From positions 310,001 to 374,000 of the forward strand of contig JAINUG010000259.1 of NCBI GenBank assembly GCA_029706075.1: a stretch of DNA of 64,000 nt, in the 5' to 3' direction. This document shows, piece after piece, positions 32,209 to 44,240 of this stretch (positions are counted from its first letter, which is position 1; every line of letters starts with the position of its first letter). The translations under genes and the position numbers were made by a program. The notes under the pieces were generated by a model, which was not told where the DNA came from, made no database searches, and saw only the letters and a program-made list of their open reading frames with translations. The stretch is from Aldrovandia affinis (Eukaryota > Chordata > Actinopteri > Notacanthiformes > Halosauridae).

Positions 32209-32784
32209 TATGCTGGTAGACAGCCTTAATATCTGTGCAATTCTGTGGAAAAGGTCAGTGGAGTTAATATCAGGCATAACTTCAGAGGAGAGGCTTGAAT
32301 TATAAATTAAATGTGATTAAAAAATGAAGAGTCTTATTTGTTTGTTTTTTAAAACTTCTGCAGATTTGCTTGATCCTGTCCATAGGCCACCATCTGGAAG
32401 GGCATGGTGCTGCGATATTCCTTTTGCTCACGGTGACAGCTTTAAAGTGGATCTCAATCATACATCTGTATTTTTATTTACATTTACATTAGTATTTTTA
32501 ATGGCAGAAGCCAATGAGTGGTTAGGGAATGAAAGTTGGACCCGCAGGCTGTCGTCTCAGTGCTGACGGAGGAGCATGCTGCAGTAAGTGTCGGTTTGTA
32601 TTCACAATTACTTTCTGTGCTTGTTTATTGGATTGCGATTTGGCCTGTGGGGCCTGCGACATCGGCTGTTCTGGAAATCACCCTGATTTATAGTGACCTT
32701 TATATGAGATGTAATTTCTTCAAGTTGAGCCCGTACATTGAACTTTATGATCTCATAAACCATCAAGCATAGTAGTCCTCTATG
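32209..32784. other. No recognised feature
   Basis: Short ORFs only, without motifs. This sequence separates two hAT elements. Confidence 0.4.
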
Positions 32785-32792
32785 TTCTAGTG

Positions 32793-34147
32793 CAGTGGTT
32801 CTCAAACTTCCCCCACCATCCCCCGAGGTGCTTTCCGAAAATCATGACAAGCACGCGAACGAATGCGTTCACGTTGAGTCGTGACCGGTATTTGTTGTTT
32901 TTGTACGTCAGTGCAGAAAAATAATACATAGATATTCATATAAATAGGTTGATCTGAAAGGAATCAGTACAGCCATCGTGATTGTGGTTTGCTCTGTTAT
33001 TACTTGTTTTGGTCCCGCAATTCTCGGCGAGAAAAGTCTATTGATTTATCAACATGAGAGGGATGCTTGGTTAGCAAGTGTTGTTTCATTTTTACCGGCT
33101 TTAAGCTTTCGTGTGCAAGTACTTCTGTACACACAATGCATTGGGGGCATTGCACCTCATTGATGATAAAACAATCCATACCAATCCATGAATCCATACT
33201 GGATGAATTTGCTTCGATATTTACGACGCTTGGGCGATTGGTCAGACTGGTGGTGGACGGCCCATGTTTTTGTCACGTCCCCTATCATTTGAAGTAGATT
33301 GGCTTTTCTTAATTAATTTCATGAATTGCTTCAGGGTGACTGTTGTCAACCTCTATATCTGTTATGTCCTTGTTTTTACGGATTAACCAGCATTCCATTT
33401 TGCAGATTAACATTAGCTAGCTTGAAAAAGTAAATTATGCACGCACAAGGTAGTTTGTAGGCTCGTACGTTTAGTGTTGTGCTGTAAATGTACAGTAACT
33501 GCCATGTCGTAAATACATTTACTACAGGTCAGACGAGGCTACTGGGAAAATGTTTGTTAACGTTAATACATTTAGGCACTACTCATATTGACCAGTCACT
33601 CTGAAGCAACTGATTAATTTAATTCAGAAAAGCCATCTATCCCTCTCATGCTGATAAACCATGTGAGCCTGAAACAGTGAGGACATGCGTTTGCACTGCA
33701 CTGGAGAAAACGTGTACAAACATTGACATTTTCACAAAGCTGGATACCAAATGGGCGACGCTCGCCAATATTTGGTCAAAAAGAAAGGACCGAAGGCAAG
33801 AGTTTTACAAGTAGCACATCACGTTAATTTCACACACTGTATTTTACAGGGGGCTCTTGCAAGCAGAGCACTTGATCCAAATTGTTGTGAGCACCTCAGG
33901 GTAGGGGGAGCATGGGGGTCGTGTCTCTACTGGGAGTCATGGGCTGAAAAGTTTGAGAACCAAAATATTGTAGGCTACACACTCTAATTTTTAAAACAAA
34001 AATGGTCGGCTAACACATGGATTGTAGGCCTATTTTTTTATGTTATGCATAAATGCAATTATGTTTAAAAAAATATAGCATTTTATTTTTCTCACATTCT
34101 TGAGATCATCTTGCCCCCCAAACAGACCCCCACTTTGAAAACCACTG
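32793..34147 (-). mobile_element. hAT element with BED-finger transposase remnant
   Basis: Ends CAGTGGTTCTCAAACTT and inverted AAAACCACTG. Flanks TTCTAGTG (32785-32792) and TTCTAGTA (34148-34155) differ at one base. Orientation is taken from the minus-strand transposase fragment at 33000-33200. At 1355 bp it is an internally deleted derivative. Confidence 0.85.
33000..33197 (-). pseudogene. hAT transposase N-terminal fragment with BED zinc finger
   Basis: The minus-strand peptide contains CPQCIVCTEVLAHESLKPVKMKQHLLTKHPSH, a C-x2-C...H-x4-H BED-type finger. It is followed by SIDFSRREL, as in hAT transposases and the ZBED/SCAND-like host genes derived from them. BED fingers bind the transposon ends. 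Only this N-terminal piece is present; the catalytic core and dimerisation domain are gone. It is probably not a host gene because it lies inside terminal repeats with a target duplication. Confidence 0.8.
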
Positions 34148-34149
34148 TT

Positions 34150-34350
34150 CTAGTATGTGGTTGAGCCCCATGGTGTGGTATCGAATCCAGGTAGTGTCAG
34201 TGCCCGACTGTGGCCAGCAGCCCTGAGGGGCAACACATAATTGGTGGTAGCATCGCCCAGCGAGGGGGGGATACAGTGGGCAGGGTTGTCCGTGTCTCAT
34301 TCACCACCAACGACCCCTGGGCTCAGGTCTGTGGTAAGCTTAACTTGTGG
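34150..34350 (+). mobile_element. Possible tRNA-derived SINE (weak)
   Basis: GGTATCGAATCCAGG near 34178 resembles a B box, followed by GTGCCCGACTGTGGC text of the kind seen in fish SINE bodies. The A box is unclear and no tail was identified. Confidence 0.3.
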
Positions 34351-35135
34351 ACCGCTAACATGACATGTTTCAATGGAGCAACACGTGTTTGTCTGTGCTC
34401 TGCCAGATTGACAGCGGGGGATGCAGCAAGAGCGTGGCTGAAAGTGTTTTTATTCACAAATACAGTTTTCTGAATTCATTTTGGTGATCACTGAAATCGC
34501 AAACTGTCTTTGTGAAAAAAAACGTAACATTTGCAGGTACTTGTGAGCCAAAGTTTGGGACAAATATTAATTGAATTCTGGCCAGCAGGCCAGCACTTTA
34601 TAAAATAACTTACTCTATAATGCAACAGAAAATGTATAACATTAAATGTTATAACAGTTATGTACAGTTCATGGTAGTGGTTTTGACTTACATACATATG
34701 TTCAGGTATGATCATTAATCACTGACATGTCTCTGCGCTTAAAAATACTTTATTTTGTTTCTTTTACTGCTACAAAAAACATTGTCTTCCATAAAGAACT
34801 GAGCACACGTAAAGATATTTCCTCTACTGTGCTCCCACTTCTATCTGCTGTATGCTCTCCCCAGTCCTAAGCAATCAATCATAATTTAGCCTGAGCTCCT
34901 GGAAAAATGTTGCATTTTCAATAGATGAATACTTCATGGTGATTTTTGGTTACCTATCTTAAACTAGCTTCTCTGCTTGCTTTCCACCTGAAATATATTG
35001 GTACCATATTTTCATTTATGGTTTTTACTTAAAGCTCCCCTGCTCCGTTCACTAATAGTCAGTAGCAATGTTCCGTAGACTGAAATGTGTTAATTAGTTA
35101 ATGTGTTTGGCATGCTGATGACTGTTGTTGGTTCT
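34351..35135. other. No recognised feature
   Basis: AT-rich, no motif-bearing ORF and no terminal repeats. Confidence 0.4.
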
Positions 35136-35430
35136 GTATGCACTAGGGATGCTAATTTTAAGAAATGTCCTTGATCGATTATCGCCAACGTTAACAAACA
35201 ATCGATTAATCTTTTTTTTTTTTTTTAAGGCAAAATGTAGCGTATGACAGAGAATACAAAATGGGAATTTTTTCTTAAATCAAAGCTTCAAACTTTTGAG
35301 ACACGGGCCTATTTTAACAGCATAGAATAAGAATAAGAATTATTGCAACAAACGCGCACATTTCGATACTTTGTAAACAAACCCAACGGCATTGTAACTG
35401 ACACATTATTATTATTATTAGTTTAGGTAG

Positions 35431-36027
35431 TGTGGTGTCCCCAGGGGTTGGGCGACACTCACGGACCTTGCAGAGGGCGTAGGCAAGTGCAAGAACACAG
35501 AGGAGGCAGTAATATAAACAAAAATGATAATTTATTAAACGAATAATCTAAGACAAACACTACACAAAACAAAGGGCAGGGTATTCGGGGGAATACAAAC
35601 ACAAAGTCCGCAATCTTTATCTCGTAGTCAGTGTCCAAAATCCAGTTCCGTTATCCAGGTCAATTCCGTTATCCAGTCCGTAGTCAATATCCAAAGGGGG
35701 TCCTCAAAACAATCCAAGTTCATTCACAAAAAACACACTCCAACACTCTCTTTCTAAATCCAAATACTGGCTGGTCAATTGACTTCACAGTTTCACTCTC
35801 CAAACAAACACAGCACTCCTTCCCACTCACGTTACTACTCCTCTCCAAGTGTGATGGGATTCAGCCCTTTAAATAGGCCTCAAAATGGCTTTCAGCTGTT
35901 CGTTAGTCCCCATTGCCTGACTTCGTTCAGGTGTTACTGTGGCCTGCTGGGAAATGTAGTGTTTTTGGGCTGCCATGTGTTGGAGGCCAGGCAGCCATTT
36001 TCTGGTGCAGCCCCTTGGGCTGCCACA
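35431..36027 (-). mobile_element. Solo LTR
   Basis: 597 bp, TGTGGTG...CTGCCACA, flanked by GTAG on both sides (35427-35430 and 36028-36031). On the minus strand a TATTTAAAGG TATA box (near 35866-35875) and an AATAAA signal (near 35530) are ordered as in an LTR. No internal element sequence. Confidence 0.75.
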
Positions 36028-36169
36028 GTAGGTATATATATTTTACTTTTGTGGTTTATTTATATTTAGGTATTTATACGCAATTTGATACTCATGTATT
36101 TATAGGAGCATAGGCCATTACGTTTCATTTAGTTGCATTTTACATCTTTCTGCATCTTACGTCTGCATC

Positions 36170-36740
36170 TTTACTTATTCGTAGTTATGTATTGAAATGG
36201 AAAGTGTACACACATTAACAGATGCTTTCTCCTGACTTTTATCATAATCCAGGGAAGTGGTAAATTAGTTCTCAATCGCCAACAACGCAATTTGCAATCG
36301 GTAATGCCAGATACATGCGAAGGAATATGTTCACGTTGTGGAATACATTGCCCAGGCCTAGCTCTCTGAGCTTCTTTTACATGCCCATCACTGATTGTTA
36401 ACCTTTTACATTTGAGCTGAACTGGCAAAACTCCTCTGTAAAGTCATTCTCAAGATCATGTGGGTATATTTCTTTCAGATGTTCTGTGGCTGGAAGCACT
36501 TTTCTGATGCCCAATGAATGACATTTTTTTGTAGGCGTCTTTGCGTCGTCGTAGTTAATGTGAAAGGCAATCACAGACGACATAACGCGTGTCGATCAGG
36601 CTGTTGTTTTCTTTCTTCCTCATCATTTTGCTGCACCCGAAACCATTGCTGAAAGGACACTGCTAACAGCAAGCATAATGTGCACTGAACTGGAAATAAT
36701 CTTCGCGCACATTGCAAGGTGCTTACGTTGTGTATGACTT
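36170..36740 (-). pseudogene. hAT / TTF-type transposase C-terminal remnant
   Basis: In mixed minus-strand frames: NDLENDFTEEFCQF-like text (HDLENDFTEEFCQF near 36440), a region rich in CRRLRTNLPLPW and a YDKSQEKASVNVCTLSISIHN tail. This resembles the end of TTF-finger (ZMYM-like) hAT transposases. Several frameshifts. It is probably the original transposase of the surrounding hAT. Confidence 0.5.
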
Positions 36741-36814
36741 TAAAAAATAATAAATTGAAATAAAGTTTTAGATTGGAGTTTATATCTCCAATCTATTATA
36801 AGTTTTTACAATAT

Positions 36815-37174
36815 CCATCCATCCATTATCTAAGCCGCTTATTCCTGGTCAGGGTCGCGGGGGGGTGCTGGAGCCTATCCCAGCATGCGTTCCGGGCGAG
36901 AGGCAGGAATACACCCTGGACAGGTCGCCAATCCATCGCAGGGCACACACACCATTCACTCACACACTCATACCTACGGGCAATTTAGACTCTCCAATTA
37001 GCCTAACGTGCATGTCTTTGGACTGTGGGAGGAAACCGGAGTACCCGGAGGAAACCCACGCGGACACGGGAGAACATGCAAACTCCGCACAGAAAGGCCC
37101 CCGGCCTGGATTCGAACCCGAGACCTTCTTGCTGTGAGGCGACAGTGCTATCCACTGCACCACCGTGCCGCCAT
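36815..37174 (-). mobile_element. tRNA-derived SINE with (GGAT)n tail
   Basis: On the minus strand it begins with GGCGGCACGGTGGTGCAGTGG, holding an A box (37152-37162), and has a canonical B box GGTTCGAATCC (37108-37118). It ends in repeated GGAT/ATGG near 36815-36828. A 13-bp duplication, GTTTTTACAATAT, flanks it (36802-36814 and 37175-37187), showing LINE-machinery insertion. The body (GTTTCCTCCCACAGTCC segment) is very widespread in fish genomes; its partner LINE may be an RTE type, which is inference. Confidence 0.85.
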
Positions 37175-38374
37175 GTTTTTACAATATTTAAAATTGAAAA
37201 AATATTGAATATTTATTGAATCCCTCTGTCTGGACCCCGCTGTGGCAATTAGACACTAGGCACGTGCCTAGTTTGCCTATGCCTAGATCCGGCCTTGCCG
37301 ACAGCGGAGTAGTGGTGTGACGATTTGTTCCTTTTGAACTAATCCTTTTGGAGAACGAAAGGAACTGACTCACCTGCGTGTCAGATTGGTTCCTTTGGTT
37401 AATCTAAAGTTGCCATTTGTTGAAACTGCAGCGACTCCTCCTATTTAACAATTTCCACCATTGTGCTCTAGTCTGTAGTAGCCATTAGCCAACGACAGCA
37501 CTGAAGCGCTTGAGCAGGGCGTGCTCTCTGAGCCCCTCCCGTCGGGGTGACCGAAAGCAACAGTAACTCCAGTTCCTGAACTGGAACTGACTGAGGACCA
37601 AATCCGTGAAGGAACTGGAACTGGACATGCTGTTGCTCTCATTCCTCGTTCCATGAGGCAGGCCCAGATCCGGAACGAGACACTAGCCTACATAGTCGCT
37701 GCAGCTCTACGTCTTTCCCTCCCCATAATGTCTTCATATTGCAATGCGAACTTGCCTGAGACTGAGTATAAAACTAAAAGCAACTGGATTACACTAGTTG
37801 CTTAGCCCAGCACATCTGATGAACACTTAGCCTATAGCATACTCCCAATTAGTAAATAAATAAACTATGAAAGAAAGAGGCTATTTCCCAACAGAGACGT
37901 TTCACTATTTTTAAGGCAGAGTCGCGAACTTGGTCTAGTCTCAACTCAAGAAATTAAACCACATCATTATAGGCCTATTCCTTTATTCAAACATAATATG
38001 CTAGGCTATATGAATGTATCACAACTTTCTTGATAATTGTAGAGGTCAACATTGTTTTAGTATTGGTGCAGATAGCTTGATGAACAATGTAAGCCATAAT
38101 GCAGGAAACCGACACAATGTAAGTCACACCTTAAGTTAGCCAACATAAATACCTAGGTGGCACATAGGCTACATTTATTAATGGACATTTTAGTCCATGT
38201 TAATGATCATTTGGTAATATGTAGCCTACTTAGAAAGGTTGTCCTTTCAAGTATTTGTTTATGATTTTTAACATTTGGAGATGTTCCTTCTGATCTGAAA
38301 TTAACCGTGAAAGGCTTTTATTTTTAGGCTGTTTGTTCCATGTTACCAATTAAATATTATCATTGTTGTTGATA

Positions 38375-39271
38375 TTCAAATCAAATCAAATCAAATCAAA
38401 TTTATTTGTATAGCGCTTTTCACAATAGAATTGTCACAAAACGCTTAACAGAGGGGGAACCCAGGCCTAGACCCCACCAAAAGCAAGCCTAAAGGCAACA
38501 GTGGCAAGGAAAAACTCCCTTGGTAGGGAGAAACCTTGGGAGGAACCAGACTAAAAAGGGGGGGAACCCATCCTCTTCTGGCCGGCACAGGGTATGTCCA
38601 AAAAAGACCATATCATGATCAGTCCAAGATGGCTCAGGGCTGAAAGACTTTGCCCCTCCTGAGTTAGGTAGTCAGCAGGGGGCGCTAAACCACACAGAGA
38701 GGGTCCAGATCCAGGAACTGGGGTTGGCGTGGGGGCGAGGATTGATGGGGGCAGCTCACACTTCTCGCAGGATCTAGGGCAGGTGCCCCCGAGTCAGAGA
38801 CCGAGGCAGAGAAGAGAACATGCAGTCAGAAAAAAAGCAGTGCTATAGCCAGTAGCATTATGTAAGAGCAGGGGAGCACAAGCATAGGAAATATACAGAT
38901 AGCCCCAACAGGTGTAAGCTATGGCAGCATACCTATTAGGAGAGGGACAGAGAAAACACGCAGCCATGAGAGAGTCCCAAACCATCCACACCTGATCAAG
39001 GATAACCAGCATAACAGTGGTGGTAACACATTGAGGAGGTGACAGTATGGAAAGTTTCTCACTCCATAAGACACTAGGGCACGGCCTTCTCCATCTCTCC
39101 TCCTAGACTATGTTTGGCAGTAGGCTAGGTTGAAAAGATATGTTTTTAATCTACACTTAAAAATTGAAACTGTGTCCGAATCCCTAACATGCCTTGGTAA
39201 ACCGTTCCACAACAGAGGAGCTCTAAAAGAGAAGGCTCTACCACCAGCCGTGCTTTGCAAAATTCTAGGGA
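38375..39271 (-). mobile_element. L2-type LINE copy 2, 3' UTR and (ATTTG)n tail
   Basis: Read on the minus strand, the 3' UTR ends with a GCGCTATACAAATAAATTTG motif and four to five GATTT repeats at 38375-38401. Most of the 900 bp has no ORF above chance. Confidence 0.8.
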
Positions 39272-40960
39272 TTAATAGATGGTCGGCTTCTTGTGAACGA
39301 AGCAGTCGTGTCGGCTTATAGCAATAATTTCGGTCAGATATAAAGGTGCAAGTCTGTTCACTGCTTTAAAAGTTAGCAACAGTACTTTATAATCAGCCCG
39401 ATATTTAATAGGAAGCCAATGTAGTGATGCTAACACAGGAGTAATGTGCTCATATTTCTTGGATCTAGTCAAAATACGTGCCGCTGTATTCTGTACTAGT
39501 TGAAGACTCTTTAGAGAGCTACTAGAGGAGCCGGATAATAAGGCATTACAATAGTCTAGCCTCGATGCGACAAAAGCATGCATCAAGGTTTTTGCATCCT
39601 CTAATGACAGAATGTGCCGAATTTTAGCTATGTTTCTTAGGTGAAAGAAAGCTACTCTGGAAGTGTTTTTAATATGAGTGTCAAATGTAAGGTCCTGATC
39701 AATAATAAAACCAAGGTTCTTAACCATAAGACTTGATGTAACTATGCAATCACCTGCATTTAACTGCAGATCCAACTTGTTCCTTAATTTTTTGGGGCCC
39801 AAAACCATCATCTCTGTTTTATCTGAATTTAAAAGCAGGACATTTACTGTCATCCAATTCTTTATATCAAAAATACAAGCCTCTAAATGAGTGAGTTTAA
39901 GTATTTCACCTGGTTTCATTGATATGTACAGCTGTGTATCATCTGCATAGCAATGGAAATTCACACCATGTTTACGAATAACATTACCCAGTGGTAGCAA
40001 GTATAATGAGAACAGTAATGGTCCCAGCACTGAGCCTTGTGGAATACCATATTTAACCTGAGAGTAGTCAGAGAATTCTTGATCTTATTGAACAAATTGA
40101 AACCGGTCTGATAAGTATAATTTAAACCATGACAGTGCCCGTCCACGCAAACCAACCAGGTTTTCTAGCCTATGAAGGAGAATCTGGTGGTCAATAGTGT
40201 CAAAAGCAGCACTTATGTTAAGGAGCACTAGAATAGAAACACAACCAGTGTCCAATGCTAACAGTAAGTCATTTACAACTTTAATAAGTGCAGTCTCAGT
40301 GCTATGGTTTGGTCTAAAACCTGATTGTAGTGTTTCATACAGATTATTAGTTTTTAGGAAAGCAGTTAATTGTTGAGCTACAGATTTCTAAAATGTTTGA
40401 CAAAAAGGGCAGATTTGAAATGGGCCTATAGTTCTTAAGATTAACAGGATCAAGATTTGGTTTCTTTAGAAGAGGCTTGATTACTGCCACTTTTAAAGAC
40501 CTAGGTACGCAACCCAATAATAGGGATTTATTTATGATATCTAACATGGGCTGGCCTAGCACAGGCAAAAGCTCTTTAATAAGGTTTGTTGGTATGGGGT
40601 CTAACAGACATGTAGATGATTTGGAGGACATAACCAGTTTACAAAATTTGTCCAGATCCAAGGGAGTGAAAAACTCAAGGGTCTCTACGCAACCCTGCTC
40701 CTGATAGCCCTGTGCTATCTCGGGAGTTCGAGTGCTAGATATTGGAGTCATTTTCATAATTTGTTCTCTGATTGTCTCAATCTTATCAGTAAACGAGTTC
40801 ATGAAGTAATTGGAATTATAGTTAGAAGGATAACTGATGGAAACTGAAGACTGTTTTTTTGTCAGTTTAGCTACCGTGTTAAATAGAAATCTTGGGTTGT
40901 TTTTATTCTGGTCAATTAATTTTGAGAAGTACGATGACCTAGCTGTAAGGTCAGGATGTG
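39272..40960 (-). pseudogene. L2-type LINE copy 2, reverse transcriptase
   Basis: The minus strand gives [29 protein letters not shown], then (after a frameshift near 40390) NHSTETALIKVV, a [16 protein letters not shown] block reading [11 protein letters not shown], and [22 protein letters not shown]. These are followed by [12 protein letters not shown] (catalytic YADD), [20 protein letters not shown] and [13 protein letters not shown]. It ends near 39272 after YLTEII, without the last C-terminal block. A frameshift at 40390 and a stop near 40085 break it. It is better preserved than copy 1 and belongs to a different subfamily. Confidence 0.88.
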
Positions 40961-42134
40961 CTTGTATTCTATGAGGCTGTCGAAGCAGAGCGAAAAACCT
41001 CTAAATTGGTAGAGCGCCATCTGCGTTCTAATTTCCTGGAAACTTGTTTAAGGGCACGGGTATGGTCAGTTTGCAAGTATGCAAGTTTCTTCTGACTGCA
41101 TTTTTTCCTCTTGAGGGGTGCGACCCCATCAAGTGTATTCCGTAAAATATGATTTAGCGCATCTGTTTGATGATCAATTGACAAAAAGCTATTTGGGTCC
41201 TGACTTGATACTAACGATTCGGGAAGTAAGTTTATAAATGTTGAAGCCGTCAATGAATTTATAGAGCGGCTGGAATAGTATCTAGGTTCCAATTTAATAG
41301 GAATATTTACCTGAATTTCAAAAGTAATCAAAAAGTTATCCGATAGTACAGGATTATGGGGAGACACAATGATATTCTCGACATCGATACCATAGGATAA
41401 GACTAAACCTAAGGTATGGTTGTGGCGGTGGGTTGGTTCAAATATATTTTGAATAAAACCAACAGAGTCAATAATAGCTGAAAAGCCAGTCCTAAAGGGT
41501 CAGTGTCATTATGAACATGTATGTTGAAATCTCCAACAATCACAACTTTATCTGCCATAGTTGCCAAGCTTGATAAAAACTCTGCAAACTCAGAAAGAAA
41601 GACAGTATACGGTCCAGGTGGTCTATAAATAGTTACTAAGAGGAAGGATTGCACTGAGGTAACTATATCTTTTGACCGCCCAGAAAGCATAGCAAGCGAT
41701 TCAAAAGAGGAGAACTTATCCCCACATTTAGGTGTGAAACTAAATTTTGTAGAAAAAATCACAGCAACACCGCCCCCTCTACCGGACAGACACGGCGCTT
41801 GGCAGCTGGCATAACCATCAGGAGACGCCTCATTGAGTGTACTGTATTCGTCAGGCCTAAGCCAGGTTTCAGTGAAACTAATCAGGTCAAAACTATGGTC
41901 CGTGATTAGTTCGTTCACAAGAACCGCCTTGGGGGAAAGTGATCTAACATTTAACAATCCACATTTAAGATGCGTCTTACTACAGGCAACACTTACTGTA
42001 GGCTGAGAGGTTTTAATATAAATAAGACTATGTACACAAATGCCACGACAACCAGTGTGCTCAGATAGCTTTTTACTTCTAAAACCATTTCCAAAACGAG
42101 GGACAGACACAGTCTCAATAGCTAAGCTAGTCAC
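40961..42134 (-). pseudogene. L2-type LINE copy 2, APE endonuclease and linker
   Basis: From 42134: LLNVRSLSPKAVLVNELI (Asn block), LISFTETWLRPDE (catalytic Glu), SGRGGGVAVIFS, LLVTIYRPPGPYTVFL and VVIVGDFNIHVHND (Asp/Asn). A frameshift near 41440 follows, then the SDHxL block appears as LSDNFLITF near 41345. A His-to-Asn change in that SDH motif would remove a catalytic histidine. The linker reads LRNTLDGVAPLKRKK. The endonuclease would nick target DNA to start reverse transcription. Confidence 0.85.
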
Positions 42135-42162
42135 AGATTTTTGGAAGCTAGCAGACAGTAGT

Positions 42163-43105
42163 TTAGGACCAGAAGTCTGCTGTCTGGCTAGCGCTCTGAG
42201 AGGTCATACATTTTGAGTTTATACTACGGGAAAAAATTCTAGATAATACTGGAGCACCTCTCCAGTTCGGGTGGAGTCCGTCTCTCTTCAGTAAGCCAGG
42301 CTTTCCCCAAAAAGTGGGCCAATTGTTTATGAAGCCCAAGTCGTTGTCAGTACACCAGTTAGCCATCCAGCGATTTAGCGACATGAGTCTACTGTAGACT
42401 TCGTCACTCCTACGGGCAGGAATAGGGCCAGAGATAATTACTTCCTGACTGATTGTTTTAGCGAGCTTACACACCGAAACAAAATTATTTTTAGTGATCT
42501 CCGACTGCCTAAGTCGAACATCGTTGGTGCCGGCGTGGATAATAATTTTAGAATATTTACGATTATTCTTAGCTAGCACCTTTAAGTTTGCCTCCACGTC
42601 GGTAGCTCTGGCCCCAGGCAAACATTGGACTATGGTCTCTGGTGACTCTATCCTCACGTTTCGTAAAATGGAATCGCCAATAATCAGAGCTTTCTCAGTA
42701 GGTGTATTACTGAGTGGGGAAAAACGATTCGAAACGTGAGTTTGGTGTATGACCTCCTTGGGACGGCGACTATGCCTCCCTCGAACCATGACAAAAATGC
42801 CTTGCTGCGAAGGCTCTGCTGGGGGAATAGCACTGATGTCTAGGCTATTTAAACTCCCTGGTTCGTCCGGTGCTTGCAGAAAAGACTATGTAACTCTCTC
42901 CTTCCTGAATCTGGCAAAGCGTCCGGACGTGGTCCTCAAGCTCAACTATTTTCTGAGCCAATTCTAAATTGAGTTGACACTTACTACATATACCAGTTAC
43001 GCTAAACTTGGCGTCAGAACTAATACTAAACATATTGCACTCCAAGCAGGAAACAAGGGAGGAAGCCATAGTCAAATTCCTTACCGTAAATGTTTTCTTG
43101 GCCAT
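42163..43105 (-). pseudogene. L2-type LINE copy 2, ORF1 with SGNH esterase domain
   Basis: The N-terminal part (43105-42845) has two CxxC pairs (CLEC, CSKCQ) and a short helical segment LELAQKIVELEDHVRTL. After a frame break near 42840, residues from 42789 carry ALIIGDSILRNV (Ser block), IIIHAGTNDVRL (Asn block), WCTDNDLGFINNWPTFWGKPG and LKRDGLHPNWRGA (Asp/His block). All SGNH signature positions are kept. ORF1 ends 28 bp before ORF2, matching copy 1's arrangement although the two proteins are quite different. Confidence 0.85.
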
Positions 43106-43299
43106 CGAACGGAAAACCACGGGGTTGGAGTCCCTTAATTTACAAAATTCACGCAGATTTGACGATGGTTATGAATAAAATTAAAGTTTTGCTGCCAATA
43201 TATTTGATATTTTACGTGCAAAAGTTATTTCGAAGTAGCAGTAGTAGAGAGTAAAAAGCGTGCGAGCGTTTTCAAACAACACGTGTAACAGGAAATGAC

Positions 43300-43552
43300 A
43301 GAGGATATTACGCTTTTATTGTTTTTATTTTTCCTATTGTTATACGGTCCCTTAAAATGAATCGTAATTTAAATTGAATGATTGACTCAGTTAAACAATA
43401 TTTACTGACAGAGTCGACCCAGTCACTGCATAACTCTCGTTCTCATTCGCGGGAGTCTGAACAATAGCAGCGAAGGAACTGGTGAACGAATCCGTGAATG
43501 AATCCTTTCAAAGGATCCTTGTCCCTGAAAGGAACCACAATGCCCACCACTA
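43300..43552. mobile_element. Right remainder of the nested hAT element
   Basis: Sequence after the presumed 5' end of the L2 LINE, up to the hAT terminus. The exact LINE 5' boundary (about 43130-43330) is unclear. Confidence 0.5.
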
Positions 43553-44090
43553 CAGCGGAGGCTTGGCAACTTGAAAAAGAAAAATGATTGCACCAAAAAC
43601 TTTTGGCGTGCTTGGGCGAATTCAAGAGACCATGCTATTGTCAGCTGGGGTAATGTTAACAAAAAAATTCTGTCTTGTAAATAGCTTCTTTTGTGAAATA
43701 TTGCTAGATATATTATATAAAATCAACAAGGTTTTAACTGTTGTTTCAAAGCAATATTATTATACTCAATAGAGTTACGTATACTCACTCGTATTGGATA
43801 ACTCAGCTGTGCTGTGATACATAATCGTTCATTTGATATGCTTGATCGATCAAATTCTTAACGGCGATTAATCGATACGTAATTGATTAATCATTAACAT
43901 CCCTAGTATGCACATATCATTTTCTGGACTCAACACAATTGTAAAAATAATAATAATAATAATTGGACTGCGAGTGTGGGAGCAGTGAACGCTGGGTCTT
44001 GGTCTGTTTTCATTTTGAACACACAGGCCAAAGTTCACATAACAAATGGTGAGCCATGCAATTAGGGGCTAATTTGGCAGTCTGGTTTAA

Positions 44091-44240
44091 TATACGCCAT
44101 TTAGCAGACGCTTTTATCCGAAGCGACTTACAGTAGTGAATGCATACATTTTCAGTATATATGGCCCCAGTGGGGATTGAACCCACAACCTAAGCATTGC
44201 CAACGCTGTGCTCTACCAACTGAGCCACAGAGAACCACAC
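44091..44240 (-). mobile_element. tRNA-derived SINE, copy 2, with complete UnaL2-like stem-loop
   Basis: On the minus strand: A box TGGCTCAGTTGG (near 44227-44216), B box GGTTCAATCCCC, then body AAAATGTATGCATTCACTAC shared with copy 1. The tail TAAGTCGCTTCGGATAAAAG continues into CGTCTGCTAAATGGCG. The GGATA loop with GCTT/AAGC stem is the LINE-recognised hairpin known from UnaL2. About 85-90% similar to the copy at 10.7 kb. Confidence 0.88.

Larger units (their letters stand above)
37310..43552. mobile_element. Second hAT element, nested, containing L2 LINE copy 2
   Basis: Ends TAGTGGTGTGACGATTTGTT and inverted TTGTGGTGGGCATTGTGG-like sequence ending CCACCACTA. An exact 8-bp duplication CAGCGGAG flanks it (37302-37309 and 43553-43560). 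Both subterminal regions repeat GGAACTGGAAC / GGAACTGGTGAAC motifs. No transposase seen. The L2 LINE occupies about 38375-43300. Confidence 0.88.
35144..43905 (-). mobile_element. hAT element (outer shell of a multi-level nest)
   Basis: Ends TAGGGATGCTAATTTTAA and inverted TCATTAACATCCCTA. An exact 8-bp duplication GTATGCAC lies at 35136-35143 and 43906-43913. Subterminal ATCGATTAATC motifs occur at both ends. Orientation is inferred from a minus-strand transposase remnant at 36.2-36.7 kb. It contains a solo LTR, a SINE and a second hAT that itself holds an L2 LINE; without these the element is roughly 1.5 kb. Confidence 0.88.

Noticed and set aside
32324..32772. Two overlapping plus-strand ORFs of about 80 codons
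   Set aside because: No motif, no splice context and no family resemblance; consistent with chance.
36773..37219. Several short ORFs at 36.8-37.2 kb
   Set aside because: All lie in or across the tRNA-derived SINE.
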